Both the position numbers and the translations under genes were made by a program. A DNA stretch of 64,000 bases, from NCBI RefSeq assembly GCF_000305935.1, contig NC_018870.1:1351001-1415000 (forward strand), in the 5' to 3' direction. The stretch is from Thermacetogenium phaeum DSM 12270. GTDB taxonomy: Bacteria; Bacillota; DSM-12270; Thermacetogeniales; Thermacetogeniaceae. The notes beneath the pieces were generated by a model. That model was not told the origin of the DNA. It did not search any database and saw nothing but the letters and a program-made list of their open reading frames with translations. Positions 34,303-43,526 of the stretch are shown here, in pieces. Each line of letters starts with the position of its first letter. Within the stretch, counting starts at the first letter, position 1.

Positions 34303-35064
34303 GTGGCTATAAGATGCTTTCGATACCCGCGGCTGGCTGCTTTAGTCATTATCGCTTGTTTATTCTTGTGGGGTTGCAGGGAGAGCAAAAATTATTCAGG
34401 CGGGAATACAAAAAAGGAAACACCATCCTTTATACAAAATGAATCTGGGCAAAAGAGCGATGGCAATAATGGCGGCATTGATAACAAACCTGAACCCGAT
34501 CCTGGTAAGGAGGAAACAAAACCGTCGCCGAACCTGGTTAACGACCGCTATGATAACACAAAATACGCCTGGTATTTGATCAAAAGAAATGATCATCTGC
34601 CTCCGGCAACAGGAGAAAAGCTCGTCGAACTAGCAGATAAATACAATGCAATCTACCTGGGGGATACCTCCCGAAAGGTAGTCTATCTGACTTTTGATGA
34701 GGGGTATGAAAACGGGTATACAGCGGTAATACTGGATATCCTCAAGGAAAACAGTGTTCGAGCGGCATTCTTTATCACAATGCCCTATCTTCAAAAAAAT
34801 CCCGATCTGGTGGAAAGGATGATCCGTGAAGGACACATAGTGGGTAATCACACCGTAAATCATCCCAGCCTACCTGATGTACGCGATGATCAGAAGTTGA
34901 AAAATGAAATTGAGGAATTGAGTAAAGCATATAAAGAGAAAACAGGGCAGGAGCAGTCTCTCAGAGTAATGCGGGAGCGCTCGGGAACATTATCCGAGAC
35001 CTCAAGGCTCAAGGTTATTCCTTTGGAACCCTCGATGAGATTGGATAATACGGAATCTAGATAA
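34303..35064 (+). pseudogene. Polysaccharide deacetylase (PdaA-like) lipoprotein with internal deletion
   Basis: N-terminal lipoprotein signal (ALVIIACLFLWGC), a Lys/Asp/Gly-rich linker, then the PdaA family domain: DRYDNTKYAWYLIKRND, VVYLTFDEGYENG (catalytic Asp) and GNHTVNHPSLPD (metal His pair). After KAYKEKTGQEQ the next 70 or so residues, including the RPP catalytic loop, are missing. The true C-terminal end, NAGALGNIIRDLKAQGYSFG and TLDEIG, is present in another frame up to TAA 35046-35048. The deletion joint is near 34960. The product cannot be active. The N-terminal start codon is uncertain (GTG 34303 or TTG 34282). Confidence 0.8.
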
Positions 35065-35076
35065 GGTGCGAAATAA

Positions 35077-35106
35077 AAAAATAACCCAGTCCTTTGGGTT
35101 ATTTTT
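35077..35106 (+). terminator. Rho-independent terminator
   Basis: ATAACCCA (35081-35088) pairs with TGGGTTAT (35095-35102), flanked by an A-run on the left and TTTT on the right, so it could work in both directions. Confidence 0.75.
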
Positions 35107-35315
35107 CATGGTGAAGGCAGCGATAGCCGCTATGGCAGGTTTTAACAGGTACGTGTCGAATTAAGATGTAGAGATCAGGCTGTTTACCTGCTAAAGGGAG
35201 GTTTGATGAGCCGGGCCTGGGCATTGCCCATTGGAATCGGTGGGTAGTAATTTGAATTTGTAAACAAGGTTTATGTCGTTCAAATATGAGATTAAATCAG
35301 TCAGGAGTGAAAGCA

Positions 35316-36008
35316 GTGACCCGGGTTGAGCCGAAGATCATTTATCAAACTGGTGAACGAAAAGATGTTATCGTAGCAGCACCACACCACGGCTATATAC
35401 AGCGCTGTGATTATTACACCAAAGAGGTTGCCTCTATGCTGGCGGAATATCTCGGAGCCACGCTATTCGTGGCGGAAAACATGCGGCCGCAGGTTGATCT
35501 CAATAAGGATCCCCGTTTGGCTCCGACACCGGAAGCCAGAAGCCTCTGTTGCAGATACCAGCAGCTTGCCCTGGCAGAACCTATTAAACTGTTTATAGAG
35601 ATTCACGGGCATGTAAACGGTCACTATGATGTGGAAATATCCTGTGGCTTTGTCATCGACCCTGATATTGCCTTTGACAGGGAACTAAGATCCCGACTCT
35701 TTGTGCTGCAAAGCGCAGTAAACAGGGAACTTGAACGGGAATGGCAAAAGAACTTCATCCTTCCCCGCCCGTCTATCGGCGTATTCCCGTTGGATGACGA
35801 TGTGGTGATGAAGGCTACGAAAACCTATCTGTTTCAGAGGATAAGAGATGAGCAGCTAAACAACAGGCGCATCTTCGGTCTGCATATAGAAGTCTTCAGG
35901 GACTATAAATGTGGGGAAGTAGATACTCCCACTTTCTTCTGTCAAAAAGCTCTGGTGAAGGCGCTGGCAGCCGGTATCAACAAATCATTTTTAGAATGGC
36001 CGATCTGA
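35316..36008 (+). CDS. Hypothetical protein, possibly N-formylglutamate amidohydrolase-like
   Basis: 230-residue soluble protein. Candidate metal or catalytic residues are APHHGY near 22-27, FIEIHGHVNGHYDVEIS near 92-108 and GLHIEVFRDYKCGE near 188-201. This PHHG...EIHGH...HIE pattern resembles zinc hydrolases of the N-formylglutamate amidohydrolase group, but overall similarity is too weak for a firm name. GTG 35316, eight bases after AGGAG, is a better start than ATG 35286. It is isolated, with a terminator upstream and a convergent gene downstream. Confidence 0.55.
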   Translation: MTRVEPKIIYQTGERKDVIVAAPHHGYIQRCDYYTKEVASMLAEYLGATLFVAENMRPQVDLNKDPRLAPTPEARSLCCRYQQLALAEPIKLFIEIHGHVNGHYDVEISCGFVIDPDIAFDRELRSRLFVLQSAVNRELEREWQKNFILPRPSIGVFPLDDDVVMKATKTYLFQRIRDEQLNNRRIFGLHIEVFRDYKCGEVDTPTFFCQKALVKALAAGINKSFLEWPI

Positions 36009-36034
36009 TTAGCAAAACCAGGAAGAATACGCCT

Positions 36035-36316
36035 TCAACCCCGATTTTCTGCGTGATGCGGATTTTTGCCCACAATTATCATTGCTTCGGTTACCGCACG
36101 GATGAGATCCACCCTGACCTGCTGCTTTAGTGAATTCGCCCGCAATATAGCCTCGCCCTCCATTGTTACAACATAAGAAGGAGGCAGTTTATTCAAAGCA
36201 ATTGCCGCAACGTCATATCGACAACGTTCACAAGTGCAAAAATCGGGGTGAGACTTCATAATATCTTCAATGGTTTCTTCCACCAGGATTTCCATGACAT
36301 TTACCAGACGGAGCAT
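36035..36316 (-). CDS. Late competence development protein ComFB family
   Basis: 93-residue ComFB-like protein. It has the family's cysteine cluster CTCERCRYDVAAIALNKLPPSYV near 27-49 (zinc-binding CxCxxC) flanked by helices. ComFB lies in the comF operon of B. subtilis and has an unclear role; related proteins have been linked to cyclic di-nucleotide binding in other phyla. An AAGGAGG site precedes the ATG. Convergent with the hydrolase-like gene. No other competence genes nearby. Confidence 0.85.
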   Translation of the reverse strand: MLRLVNVMEILVEETIEDIMKSHPDFCTCERCRYDVAAIALNKLPPSYVVTMEGEAILRANSLKQQVRVDLIRAVTEAMIIVGKNPHHAENRG

Positions 36317-36732
36317 CGAAAACGCCTCCTTGTCTCATTTCGGCCAATACTCTTAATAGTGATTCCTTGTGAAAGATAAAAGATCTATCTACATACAAAA
36401 GTTCTATTTACATACATATTCGGTTGTACAGGTAGGTGCTGTGATTTGTAAATATTGATTTTTTTAAAAACAAGAATATGGTGCTCATGATTTTGCATTA
36501 AAGAGGATGGGGGAGAATATTACAGTACACCTGTAGCTTTCGCTAAAAAGTAACATTTTCCTGCACGACTGCTCTTCTGATACGGCCAAAGCAGGAGCGG
36601 TGTACGAAACGAACTCAAGATACCCCTGTTTCATTTTCCGATGGGAACCAGAGGCATTGTTATAAGGACGTGATAAAAACACCTTTAGGAGCCTGGCCTG
36701 TTAGGGGCGTTTAGGACAGTTGTCTAAAATGT
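36317..36732. other. Region without a supported gene
   Basis: 416 bp. Short open frames here have no family features and unnatural composition. Two near-identical segments (TCTATCTACATACA and TCTATTTACATACAT near 36389-36418) stand close together. It precedes an IS256 remnant and is probably insertion-sequence debris. Confidence 0.4.
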
Positions 36733-36855
36733 TGCGTGAAATGAGTCTGGCATCGCTGCCATGTTGTTCCTTGAAAATACCTGGCACAGCATTCAAGGCC
36801 GTTGTGGTCGTCAGTAATTACAAAATCAACGCCTTTCAGGCCTTCGAAAACCTTT
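36733..36855 (-). pseudogene. IS256-family transposase fragment
   Basis: Read on the - strand this stretch encodes GLKGVDFVITDDHNGL and YFQGTTWQRCQTHF, the central DD and C/H region of an IS256 (Mutator) transposase. It matches the same part of the intact IS256 transposase at 50.6-51.8 kb but with many substitutions, so it comes from a different, older element. Only about 40 codons remain, without ends. Confidence 0.8.
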
Positions 36856-37027
36856 TCTACGTTCTCACCCAAGGGGGTGGGCAGCAGAAGCTCCTTAAGA
36901 GAAAGGTCTGATAAACCCGGCTGGTGGAGAAAAACATGAAGAACATTGAGAAGACCAGTAAAAAAGATTTGTTAACATAATTCTTATTATAAGAAGTTAA
37001 ATATAAAACCATTGAGTTCGCAAAAAA

Positions 37028-37062
37028 GAACTCTTGTTCTATATCCATTTCTTTGGTAAAAT
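37028..37062 (+). promoter_or_regulatory. lexA promoter with SOS box
   Basis: A Gram-positive SOS box, GAAC-TCTT-GTTC (37028-37039), overlaps the -35 element TTGTTC (37034-37039). TAAAAT (37057-37062) lies 17 bp further. LexA bound here would block RNA polymerase, the standard autorepression of lexA. Confidence 0.82.
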
Positions 37063-37154
37063 ACTAAGCAAACATTTACCTGATAAAATTTGCCTGAGGT
37101 TTTTAATCATACGTCTGTTTTAGTTGATTAATTTTATAAAGGGGAATCGAAAAC

Positions 37155-37760
37155 ATGAAAAAGAATTTATCTAGGCGTCAAGAGATGATCCTTAATTTCA
37201 TTCAAAAGACCATTGATGCGCGCGGTTATCCACCTTCGGTAAGGGAAATAGGTGACGCTGTGGGGCTCAAATCGAGCTCAACCGTTCATACACACCTGGT
37301 TAAGCTTGAAAAGAAAGGATATATTCGCCGTGACCCTACCAAACCCCGGGCCATTGAGATTGTAAACAACAACTCTGCGGTTGTACGCGTGCCCGTAGTC
37401 GGCCGCGTTGCTGCAGGGACACCCATTCTGGCCGTGGAGAATATTGAAGGTGTCTTTCCTCTTTCAGCCAGTTTTGTCGGTTCGAGCGACAATATTTTTA
37501 TGTTAACTACGAAAGGGGACAGTATGATAAATGCCGGGATTTTTGATGGAGATTATCTGATCGTCAGGCAGCAGCAGACGGCAGAAGATGGGGACATCGT
37601 TGTTGCCCTTATGGACGATGAGGAGGCTACCGTTAAGCGTTTTTATCGAGAGGCAGGCTGCATCCGGCTCCAGCCGGAAAACGATTGTTATGAACCGATC
37701 CGCAGCAAGCATGTTAAAATTCTCGGAAAAGTCATCGGAGTCATAAGAAAGTTGGATTAA
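37155..37760 (+). CDS. lexA: LexA repressor of the SOS response
   Basis: 201-residue LexA. The winged helix DNA-binding domain is residues 1-70 ([20 protein letters not shown] recognition helix). The Ala87-Gly88 self-cleavage site lies in VAAGTP. The S24 peptidase domain has catalytic Ser123 (GDSM) and Lys161 (ATVKRF). RecA filaments on single-stranded DNA trigger autocleavage. An SOS box overlaps its own promoter. It is convergent with the DUF456 gene, with only 26 bp between the stop codons. Confidence 0.96.
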   Translation: MKKNLSRRQEMILNFIQKTIDARGYPPSVREIGDAVGLKSSSTVHTHLVKLEKKGYIRRDPTKPRAIEIVNNNSAVVRVPVVGRVAAGTPILAVENIEGVFPLSASFVGSSDNIFMLTTKGDSMINAGIFDGDYLIVRQQQTAEDGDIVVALMDDEEATVKRFYREAGCIRLQPENDCYEPIRSKHVKILGKVIGVIRKLD

Positions 37761-37786
37761 TCACCTTAATATATATCCTATATCCT

Positions 37787-38269
37787 TTAATATATCTTTG
37801 TTATAAAAGAAGCTACCATAAAAAGGGCTAAAACTAATTTAAAGACGCTTCCCCCCAGGAAACCAACGATCGTGCCAATGCCGACTCTCAAAGCGTCCTT
37901 TAAATTACGGCGGGAAACGAGTAATTCTGCTGCGACAGCACCCCCGAAGGGCCCCACCAGGATGCCTACGACAGGATTGATGAGTACTCCCCCTACCCCG
38001 CCTAAAATTGCTCCCCATAGACCGGCCTTGCTGGCGCCGAATTTCTTGGCTCCGATCCATCCCACCAGATTATCGATAAAAAAAGAGGCTACCGTTATAG
38101 TCAACATGCTTAGTAAAAACAGCGGAGTCACCCGCTGGAAATCATCAATTATTGCGAAAATTAATAGGGTGCCAAAGATCAGCGGAATTCCCGGAAGAAA
38201 TGGGATTAGCGTCATGATAAGACCAATTATCAAGAAGACAATGGTTATAATCAGGATTGCATCGCTCAT
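37787..38269 (-). CDS. DUF456 family membrane protein
   Basis: About 160 residues with five or six hydrophobic helices and the DUF456 glycine-rich signatures: LIPFLPGIPLIFGTLL near 20-35, KFGASKAGLWGAILGGVGGVL, and GPFGGAVAAELL. Function unknown. The frame opens at 38296, but GGAG seven bases before ATG 38269 makes the shorter start more likely. It follows accA by 38 bp on the same strand and may be the last gene of the fatty acid operon. Confidence 0.85.
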   Translation of the reverse strand: MSDAILIITIVFLIIGLIMTLIPFLPGIPLIFGTLLIFAIIDDFQRVTPLFLLSMLTITVASFFIDNLVGWIGAKKFGASKAGLWGAILGGVGGVLINPVVGILVGPFGGAVAAELLVSRRNLKDALRVGIGTIVGFLGGSVFKLVLALFMVASFITKIY

Positions 38270-38307
38270 AGAAACGCTCCGCTCCCCGGTTGACATAACT
38301 ATATCTT

Positions 38308-39267
38308 TTATTCATTATAAACTCCTATTTTTCTGAGTCGCTCATATCGCCTTTCAATCAACTCGTGAAGATCCATTGATATAAGTTTCGTGAGATGATG
38401 GAATAACCTCTCCTCCACCTTTTTGTAAACCTGGGCTGTGTTGCTATGCGCACCCTCCAGTGGTTCCGGTATAATTTCATCGATAATACCCATCGCCTCC
38501 AGATCGGCGGCAGTTAGTTTTAAATATTCGGCCATCTCCGGAGCCTTGGTAACATCCTTCCGCAGAATAGAGGCACACCCTTCTGGGGAGATCACCGAAT
38601 AGATGGCATTGGAAAGCATGAGAATACAATCGGCGACTCCCAGGGCCAGCGCTCCACCACTCCCCCCCTCCCCAATTACCAGGCTGATTACAGGGGTCTT
38701 TAAGAGGGACATCTGGTAGAGGGACCTGGAGATGGCCCATCCCTGGCCCCGTTCCTCGGCTCCAATACCGGGATAAGCCCCTTGAGTATCAATAAAGCAA
38801 ATTACCGTTCGCTTAAACTTTTCAGCCTGCTTCATCAGGCGGCAGGCTTTACGATAACCTTCAGGGTGGGGCATACCAAAATTCCTTTTTAGGTTTTGAT
38901 TTGTATCTTTACCCTTCTGGTGGCCGATAACTGTAACTGGGATCCCACGAAAGAGGGCAATGCCGCCCACTATCGCCGGGTCGTCATGATAGTACCTGTC
39001 GCCGTGCAATTCTATAAAATCATTGAATATTTCTCTGATATAATCAAGTGTTGTTGGCCTCCCGACATGCCGGGCCAGCTGCACCTTTTGCCAGGCAGAT
39101 AATGCCCGGTATTTCTCTTCTTTAGCCAAGGCCAACTTCCTTTCCAGCGCGGCAATCTCGGCGCTAAGATCCATATCTATTCTCTCAGACAGTTCTTTAA
39201 ACTCATTTAACTTCTTTTTTATTTCCTGGTAATCTTTCTCTAAATCCAATAAGTGGTTATATCCCAT
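38308..39267 (-). CDS. accA: Acetyl-CoA carboxylase carboxyltransferase alpha subunit
   Basis: 319-residue alpha subunit of the carboxyltransferase that makes malonyl-CoA with AccD. Recognisable motifs are LARHVGRPTTLDYI, HGDRYYHDDPAIVGG, GHQKGKDTNQNLKRNFGM and IGEGGSGGALALGVAD, the last forming the oxyanion holes. ATG 39267 is chosen since GGAGAG lies eight bases upstream at the end of accD; a longer start at 39282 overlaps accD. accB and accC are not in the window. Confidence 0.95.
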   Translation of the reverse strand: MGYNHLLDLEKDYQEIKKKLNEFKELSERIDMDLSAEIAALERKLALAKEEKYRALSAWQKVQLARHVGRPTTLDYIREIFNDFIELHGDRYYHDDPAIVGGIALFRGIPVTVIGHQKGKDTNQNLKRNFGMPHPEGYRKACRLMKQAEKFKRTVICFIDTQGAYPGIGAEERGQGWAISRSLYQMSLLKTPVISLVIGEGGSGGALALGVADCILMLSNAIYSVISPEGCASILRKDVTKAPEMAEYLKLTAADLEAMGIIDEIIPEPLEGAHSNTAQVYKKVEERLFHHLTKLISMDLHELIERRYERLRKIGVYNE

Positions 39268-39269
39268 CT

Positions 39270-40133
39270 TTATTCTCTCCATCTATGAAGGGCTATGATC
39301 CTGCCGAGAAAGTCTTTCATTTCTTTGCGATGGACAATTTTATCGATCATCCCATGCTCTAGCAGGAACTCCGCCTTTTGAAAGCCTGGAGGTAATTTCT
39401 GGCGGATGGTTTGTTCAATGACCCGCGGTCCGGTAAAGCAAACCAGGGAACCTGGCTCGGCAATTATGATATCGGCAAGTGTGGCGAAGCTGGCGGTCAC
39501 CCCTCCTGTGGTGGGGTGCGTCAGCACTGCTACATATAAGAGTCCTTCCTCCTGAAAGCGAGCGGCAGCAGCACTGGTTTTTGCCATCTGCATTAAAGAG
39601 TACATTCCCTCCTGCATTCGTGCCCCTCCAGAAGCAGTGAAGATAATCACCGGCAGCCTTTCCCGGCGGGCGGTTTCAAACGCCCTGGCGATCTTCTCTC
39701 CAACCACCGAACCCATACTTCCCATCAGAAAATGGCTGTCCATCACCCCGATGACGATTTTTTCCCCGTTGATGCTTGCCGTGCCTGTTATTACGGCCTC
39801 TTTGAGGCCGGTTTCCTCTTGAGCTTTTTGCAGTCTTTCAGAGTAGCCGGGAAAATTTAACGGATCGCAGGATGTGAGCTCGGAATCCAGCTCGGTAAAA
39901 CTATTCTCGTCCGTGATGATCCAGATCCTCTCACCGGCAGTAAGTGGATGATGGTAACCGCATTCGGGGCATACCTTGAGGTTGAGTTCAAGTTTCTCCT
40001 CTTGAATTCGATTGCCACAACCCGGGCAGGGTTTTACTGTCGGCACTTCGAGAGGTGATGAATCTCCCGCTCGGGCAGGGAGAGTGATGTATTTTTTCCT
40101 GGGCTTAGGGTTGAAAAGGTCTTTTAAAAACAT
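39270..40133 (-). CDS. accD: Acetyl-CoA carboxylase carboxyltransferase beta subunit
   Basis: 287-residue beta subunit. The N-terminal zinc ribbon is visible (CPGCGNRI near 36-43, then CPECGYHHPL near 55-64). The crotonase-type domain has ITGTASINGEKIVIGVMD, MGSMGSVVGEKI and FTASGGARMQEGMYSLMQMA. It pairs with AccA, the next gene, to transfer CO2 from carboxybiotin to acetyl-CoA. It lies 6 bp after fabZ. Confidence 0.96.
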   Translation of the reverse strand: MFLKDLFNPKPRKKYITLPARAGDSSPLEVPTVKPCPGCGNRIQEEKLELNLKVCPECGYHHPLTAGERIWIITDENSFTELDSELTSCDPLNFPGYSERLQKAQEETGLKEAVITGTASINGEKIVIGVMDSHFLMGSMGSVVGEKIARAFETARRERLPVIIFTASGGARMQEGMYSLMQMAKTSAAAARFQEEGLLYVAVLTHPTTGGVTASFATLADIIIAEPGSLVCFTGPRVIEQTIRQKLPPGFQKAEFLLEHGMIDKIVHRKEMKDFLGRIIALHRWRE

Positions 40134-40139
40134 CTTCTT

Positions 40140-40577
40140 TTATTTCCCTTCCCTTTCCTCTAAAGCGAAGATCAATTCTCCTCCTGCTGCCAATTCCCCG
40201 TTAAGGCTTGCCTTCCCCAAGGCCTTGCCGATATTTCCTTTTATTTTAATCAGCTCAACCTCGAGCAGTAACTGATCACCAGGAGTGACCATTTTCTTAA
40301 ACCGGAATTTATCTACACCGGCGAAGTACACCAGCTTTCCCCGGTGTTCTACCTGGCTCAACAGAGCACAAGCTCCTACCTGGGCCAGTGCTTCCAGGAC
40401 TAAAACACCGGGCATGATCGGAATTCCGGGGAAGTGTCCCTGAAAGAAGGGTTCATTGATGCTCACGTTTTTGATCCCGACCGCTCTCTTCCCCGGTTCT
40501 AACTCCAGCAAGCGATCCACCAGCAGGAAGGGATAGCGATGCGGGATGGTGCTCATTATATCTCTGGCATGTAACAA
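40140..40577 (-). CDS. fabZ: 3-hydroxyacyl-ACP dehydratase FabZ
   Basis: Hotdog-fold dehydratase of fatty acid elongation. Catalytic His is in [12 protein letters not shown] and Glu in [20 protein letters not shown]. 145 residues from TTG 40577, preceded by AAGGTGAT at the right distance. The frame opens further upstream at 40610 but that overlaps fabF. It is followed by accD, the usual order in clostridial fab operons. Confidence 0.93.
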   Translation of the reverse strand: MLHARDIMSTIPHRYPFLLVDRLLELEPGKRAVGIKNVSINEPFFQGHFPGIPIMPGVLVLEALAQVGACALLSQVEHRGKLVYFAGVDKFRFKKMVTPGDQLLLEVELIKIKGNIGKALGKASLNGELAAGGELIFALEEREGK

Positions 40578-40587
40578 GGAAATCACC

Positions 40588-41832
40588 TTACCCGTGAAAT
40601 TTTTTGACAACCAGCGCTGCGTTATGACCTCCGAATCCCAGAGAATCGGTTATGGCTACATTGACCTCTTTTTCCTGGGAGGTGTTTGGTACATAATCGA
40701 GGTCACATTCAGGATCGGGGTCGTCATAATTGATCGTCGGAGGTATCAGGTTGTTTTGACATGATAGAGTTGTAGCGATAAATTCAACTGCACCTGCAGC
40801 TCCGAGCATATGACCGGTCATGCTCTTGATAGAACTAACGGAAACGCGGTAGGCATGATCTTTCAACGCTCTTTTAATGGCTTTTGTTTCCATGGCGTCA
40901 TTGATCACTGTGCTTGTACCATGAGCATTAATATAATCCACTTCCTCAGGGCTGACCCCTGCATCCTCAAGAGCCATTGTGAAGGCGCGGGCTGCTCCTT
41001 CACCCTCCGGGTCGGGCTGGACAATATGATAGGCATCACCGGTAGCGCCGTACCCTGCTACTTCGGCGTATATTTTTGCCCCACGATTCAGGGCGTGATT
41101 TATTTCTTCGAGAACCACAATTCCCGCCCCTTCCCCCATAACAAAGCCATCCCTCCCGGCATCGAACGGTCGGCTTGCCCTGTGGGGATCGCTGTTGCGC
41201 GTTGACAATGCCTTCATAGCGCAGAAGCCGGCAACGGCCAGCGGGGTAATACAGGCTTCTGCTCCCCCGGTGATCATGACGTCGGCATCTCCACGCTGGA
41301 TCAACCTGAAGGCATCCCCGATGGAGTGGGTTCCCGTTGCACAGGCGGTAACCGAACAGCCGTTGGGGCCTTTGGCTCCGCATAAAATTGATATCTGCCC
41401 TGCCGCCATATTGGGAATCATCATGGGGATTAAAAATGGGCTGACACTCCCTGCTCCTTTTTTCAGGAGGTTAACATGCTGCTTTTCGCAGGTTGCCAAT
41501 CCGCCGATGCCGGAACCCACCCAAACACCGACGCGACCGGCATTCCGATAGTCGATTACCAGCTCGGCATCCTCCAGAGCCTGGCGGGCAGCTGCACAGG
41601 CAAAAAGCATAAACCTGTCCATTCGACGTGCTTCTTTGTGGTCCAAGTAATCGAGCGGGTCAAAGTTCCGCACCTTTGCTGCAATTTTTGTAGGGTAATC
41701 AGAGACATCAAACTCTTCAATGTAGCTTACTCCGCTTTTTCCCCTGATCAAATTATTCCAGAAAGTGTTAATGTCATTACCCAGCGGGCAGATAACTCCC
41801 AGGCCTGTAACAACGACTTTCCTCTTGCCCAA
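40588..41832 (-). CDS. fabF: Beta-ketoacyl-ACP synthase II
   Basis: Elongating condensing enzyme of 414 residues with the Cys-His-His triad: Cys164 in TACATGTH, His in [15 protein letters not shown] near 304-318 and His in [13 protein letters not shown] near 337-349. It extends acyl-ACP with malonyl-ACP. It follows fabG by 30 bp; an acpP gene, usually placed between them, is absent. Confidence 0.96.
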   Translation of the reverse strand: MGKRKVVVTGLGVICPLGNDINTFWNNLIRGKSGVSYIEEFDVSDYPTKIAAKVRNFDPLDYLDHKEARRMDRFMLFACAAARQALEDAELVIDYRNAGRVGVWVGSGIGGLATCEKQHVNLLKKGAGSVSPFLIPMMIPNMAAGQISILCGAKGPNGCSVTACATGTHSIGDAFRLIQRGDADVMITGGAEACITPLAVAGFCAMKALSTRNSDPHRASRPFDAGRDGFVMGEGAGIVVLEEINHALNRGAKIYAEVAGYGATGDAYHIVQPDPEGEGAARAFTMALEDAGVSPEEVDYINAHGTSTVINDAMETKAIKRALKDHAYRVSVSSIKSMTGHMLGAAGAVEFIATTLSCQNNLIPPTINYDDPDPECDLDYVPNTSQEKEVNVAITDSLGFGGHNAALVVKKFHG

Positions 41833-41862
41833 TCCTTAAACCCGCCTTTCTCTAAAGAAGTG

Positions 41863-42594
41863 TTAACGCATGCCTCCATCAACTACAATGACCTGGCCGT
41901 TGACATAATCGGCATCAGGAGAGGCGAGAAAAGCTACTACACCTGCGATATCCTCAGGTGTTCCCGGCCTTCCTAAAGGAATTCGTCCTACGATCTCTTT
42001 TCTTCTTTCACTGAGGATGTTAGCCGTCATAGGGGTTTCGATGTAACCGGGGGCAACTACATTAGCCGTTATTCCGCGGGACCCGTACTCTTTGGCGACG
42101 GAGAGAGTAAAACCGATAATACCTGCTTTTGATGCTGCATAGTGGGCCTGGCCGACATTACCCTGTAGCCCTACCACAGAAGAGATGTTGATAATATGCC
42201 CATGCCTCTGTTTCATCATCGGCCGGATGGCTGCCCGCGTGCACAAGAAGGTACCTGTCAAATTCGTATTTATCGTTTGTTCCCATTCATCGTTGGAAAT
42301 ACGGAGGAGCAAGTTGTCTTTGGCGATTCCTGCATTGTTGACCAAAACATCCAGCCTACCATAGGTGTCTAGGATATGATCGATCATCTCTTTAACCATT
42401 TCGGAAACTGTGACATCACATTCTACTGCAATGGCGGTGCCGCCTTGTGTGCGGATTTCCTCAACAACTTCACAGGACTCATCGGCCACCATATCAGATA
42501 TTACCACTTTATACCCCTCCCGGGCTAGGCGGAGGGCAATCGCCCGGCCGATTCCCCTAGCACTTCCGGTAACAAGGGCCACTTCGTCCTTCAT
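41863..42594 (-). CDS. fabG: 3-oxoacyl-ACP reductase FabG
   Basis: NADPH-dependent short-chain reductase, 243 residues. TGSARGIGRAIA near 10-21 is the dinucleotide loop. NNAG, the Ser of NISSVVGLQG and YxxxK in HYAASKAG form the catalytic set. It starts four bases inside the end of fabD, so the two are coupled. It performs the first reduction of each elongation cycle. Confidence 0.95.
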   Translation of the reverse strand: MKDEVALVTGSARGIGRAIALRLAREGYKVVISDMVADESCEVVEEIRTQGGTAIAVECDVTVSEMVKEMIDHILDTYGRLDVLVNNAGIAKDNLLLRISNDEWEQTINTNLTGTFLCTRAAIRPMMKQRHGHIINISSVVGLQGNVGQAHYAASKAGIIGFTLSVAKEYGSRGITANVVAPGYIETPMTANILSERRKEIVGRIPLGRPGTPEDIAGVVAFLASPDADYVNGQVIVVDGGMR

Positions 42595-43526
42595 TGCTCT
42601 GCCTCCTTCAATTGCGCCAGTGTTCTCTTAAAAGAAGCTGTATCCCCAACATTGCCCACCGGTTTGCTGCGGGCAGTTTTTTTGATCAGGCCGGATAGCA
42701 CTTTCCCAGGGCCGACCTCTAAAAAGAAGTCAATCTTATCGGCCATCAAGATGACCGACTGTTCCCACTTAATTGGGCTGTAGATCTGTTTTACCAGTAT
42801 TTCCGGCAAGTCGGACGGCTGTATCTCCCGAGCTTCAGTATTGCTGATGACCGGAAAAGCCGGTGAAGACCAGTTGATACCATTCAGCTCCTTTCGCAAG
42901 GCGGCGGCAGCCCCTTCCATCAATCTGGAATGTGAGGGTACGCTGACGGCAAGGGGTACCGCTTTTGCTCCCTTATCCTTTAACAACTTTATTGCTTCTA
43001 ATACCGCCTCCCGCTCACCGGAGATTACGATCTGACCCGGACAGTTATAGTTAGCTATATTCACGATGCCTTTGCAGGCCGCTTCCTGACAGGTCCTTTC
43101 TATTGTGGCGTTATCTAAACCCAGAACTGCCGCCATCATTCCCTTCCCCTCAGGAACGGCTTCCTGCATGATCCGCCCGCGCCTGCTTACAATTCTCAAG
43201 GCGTCTTCAAAACGGAGAACCCCACTTGATACCAAGGCGCTGTATTCTCCCAGGCTTAGGCCGGCGGCCATAACCGGGTTAATGCCGTGGTCACGCAACA
43301 ACTCGTAAATGGCAATACTGGTCGTCAGAACAGCAGGCTGGGTTATTTCTGTTTTGTTCAGCACCTCCGGGGGGCCCTCGAAACAGATCTTGCTGAGAGG
43401 GAATCCCATTACCTCATCTGCCAGATCGTAAACCTTACGCACCTCGTTAAACTCTTCTGCCAGGTCTTTACCCATTCCCACAAATTGTGCACCCTGTCCA
43501 GGAAAGACAAAGGCTAATCTGAGCAT
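42591..43526 (-). CDS. fabD: Malonyl-CoA:ACP transacylase FabD
   Basis: 311-residue acyltransferase. FVFPGQGAQFVGMG near 7-20, catalytic Ser91 in AGLSLGEYSAL and the catalytic His in SVPSHSRLM near 197-205 are all present. It loads malonyl groups onto ACP. It overlaps fabK by 13 bp. Confidence 0.95.
   Translation of the reverse strand: MLRLAFVFPGQGAQFVGMGKDLAEEFNEVRKVYDLADEVMGFPLSKICFEGPPEVLNKTEITQPAVLTTSIAIYELLRDHGINPVMAAGLSLGEYSALVSSGVLRFEDALRIVSRRGRIMQEAVPEGKGMMAAVLGLDNATIERTCQEAACKGIVNIANYNCPGQIVISGEREAVLEAIKLLKDKGAKAVPLAVSVPSHSRLMEGAAAALRKELNGINWSSPAFPVISNTEAREIQPSDLPEILVKQIYSPIKWEQSVILMADKIDFFLEVGPGKVLSGLIKKTARSKPVGNVGDTASFKRTLAQLKEAEQ

Noticed and set aside
36485..36911. Two short open frames (65 and 63 codons) as genes
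   Set aside because: No ribosome binding sites or family features; the second lies opposite the IS256 transposase fragment.
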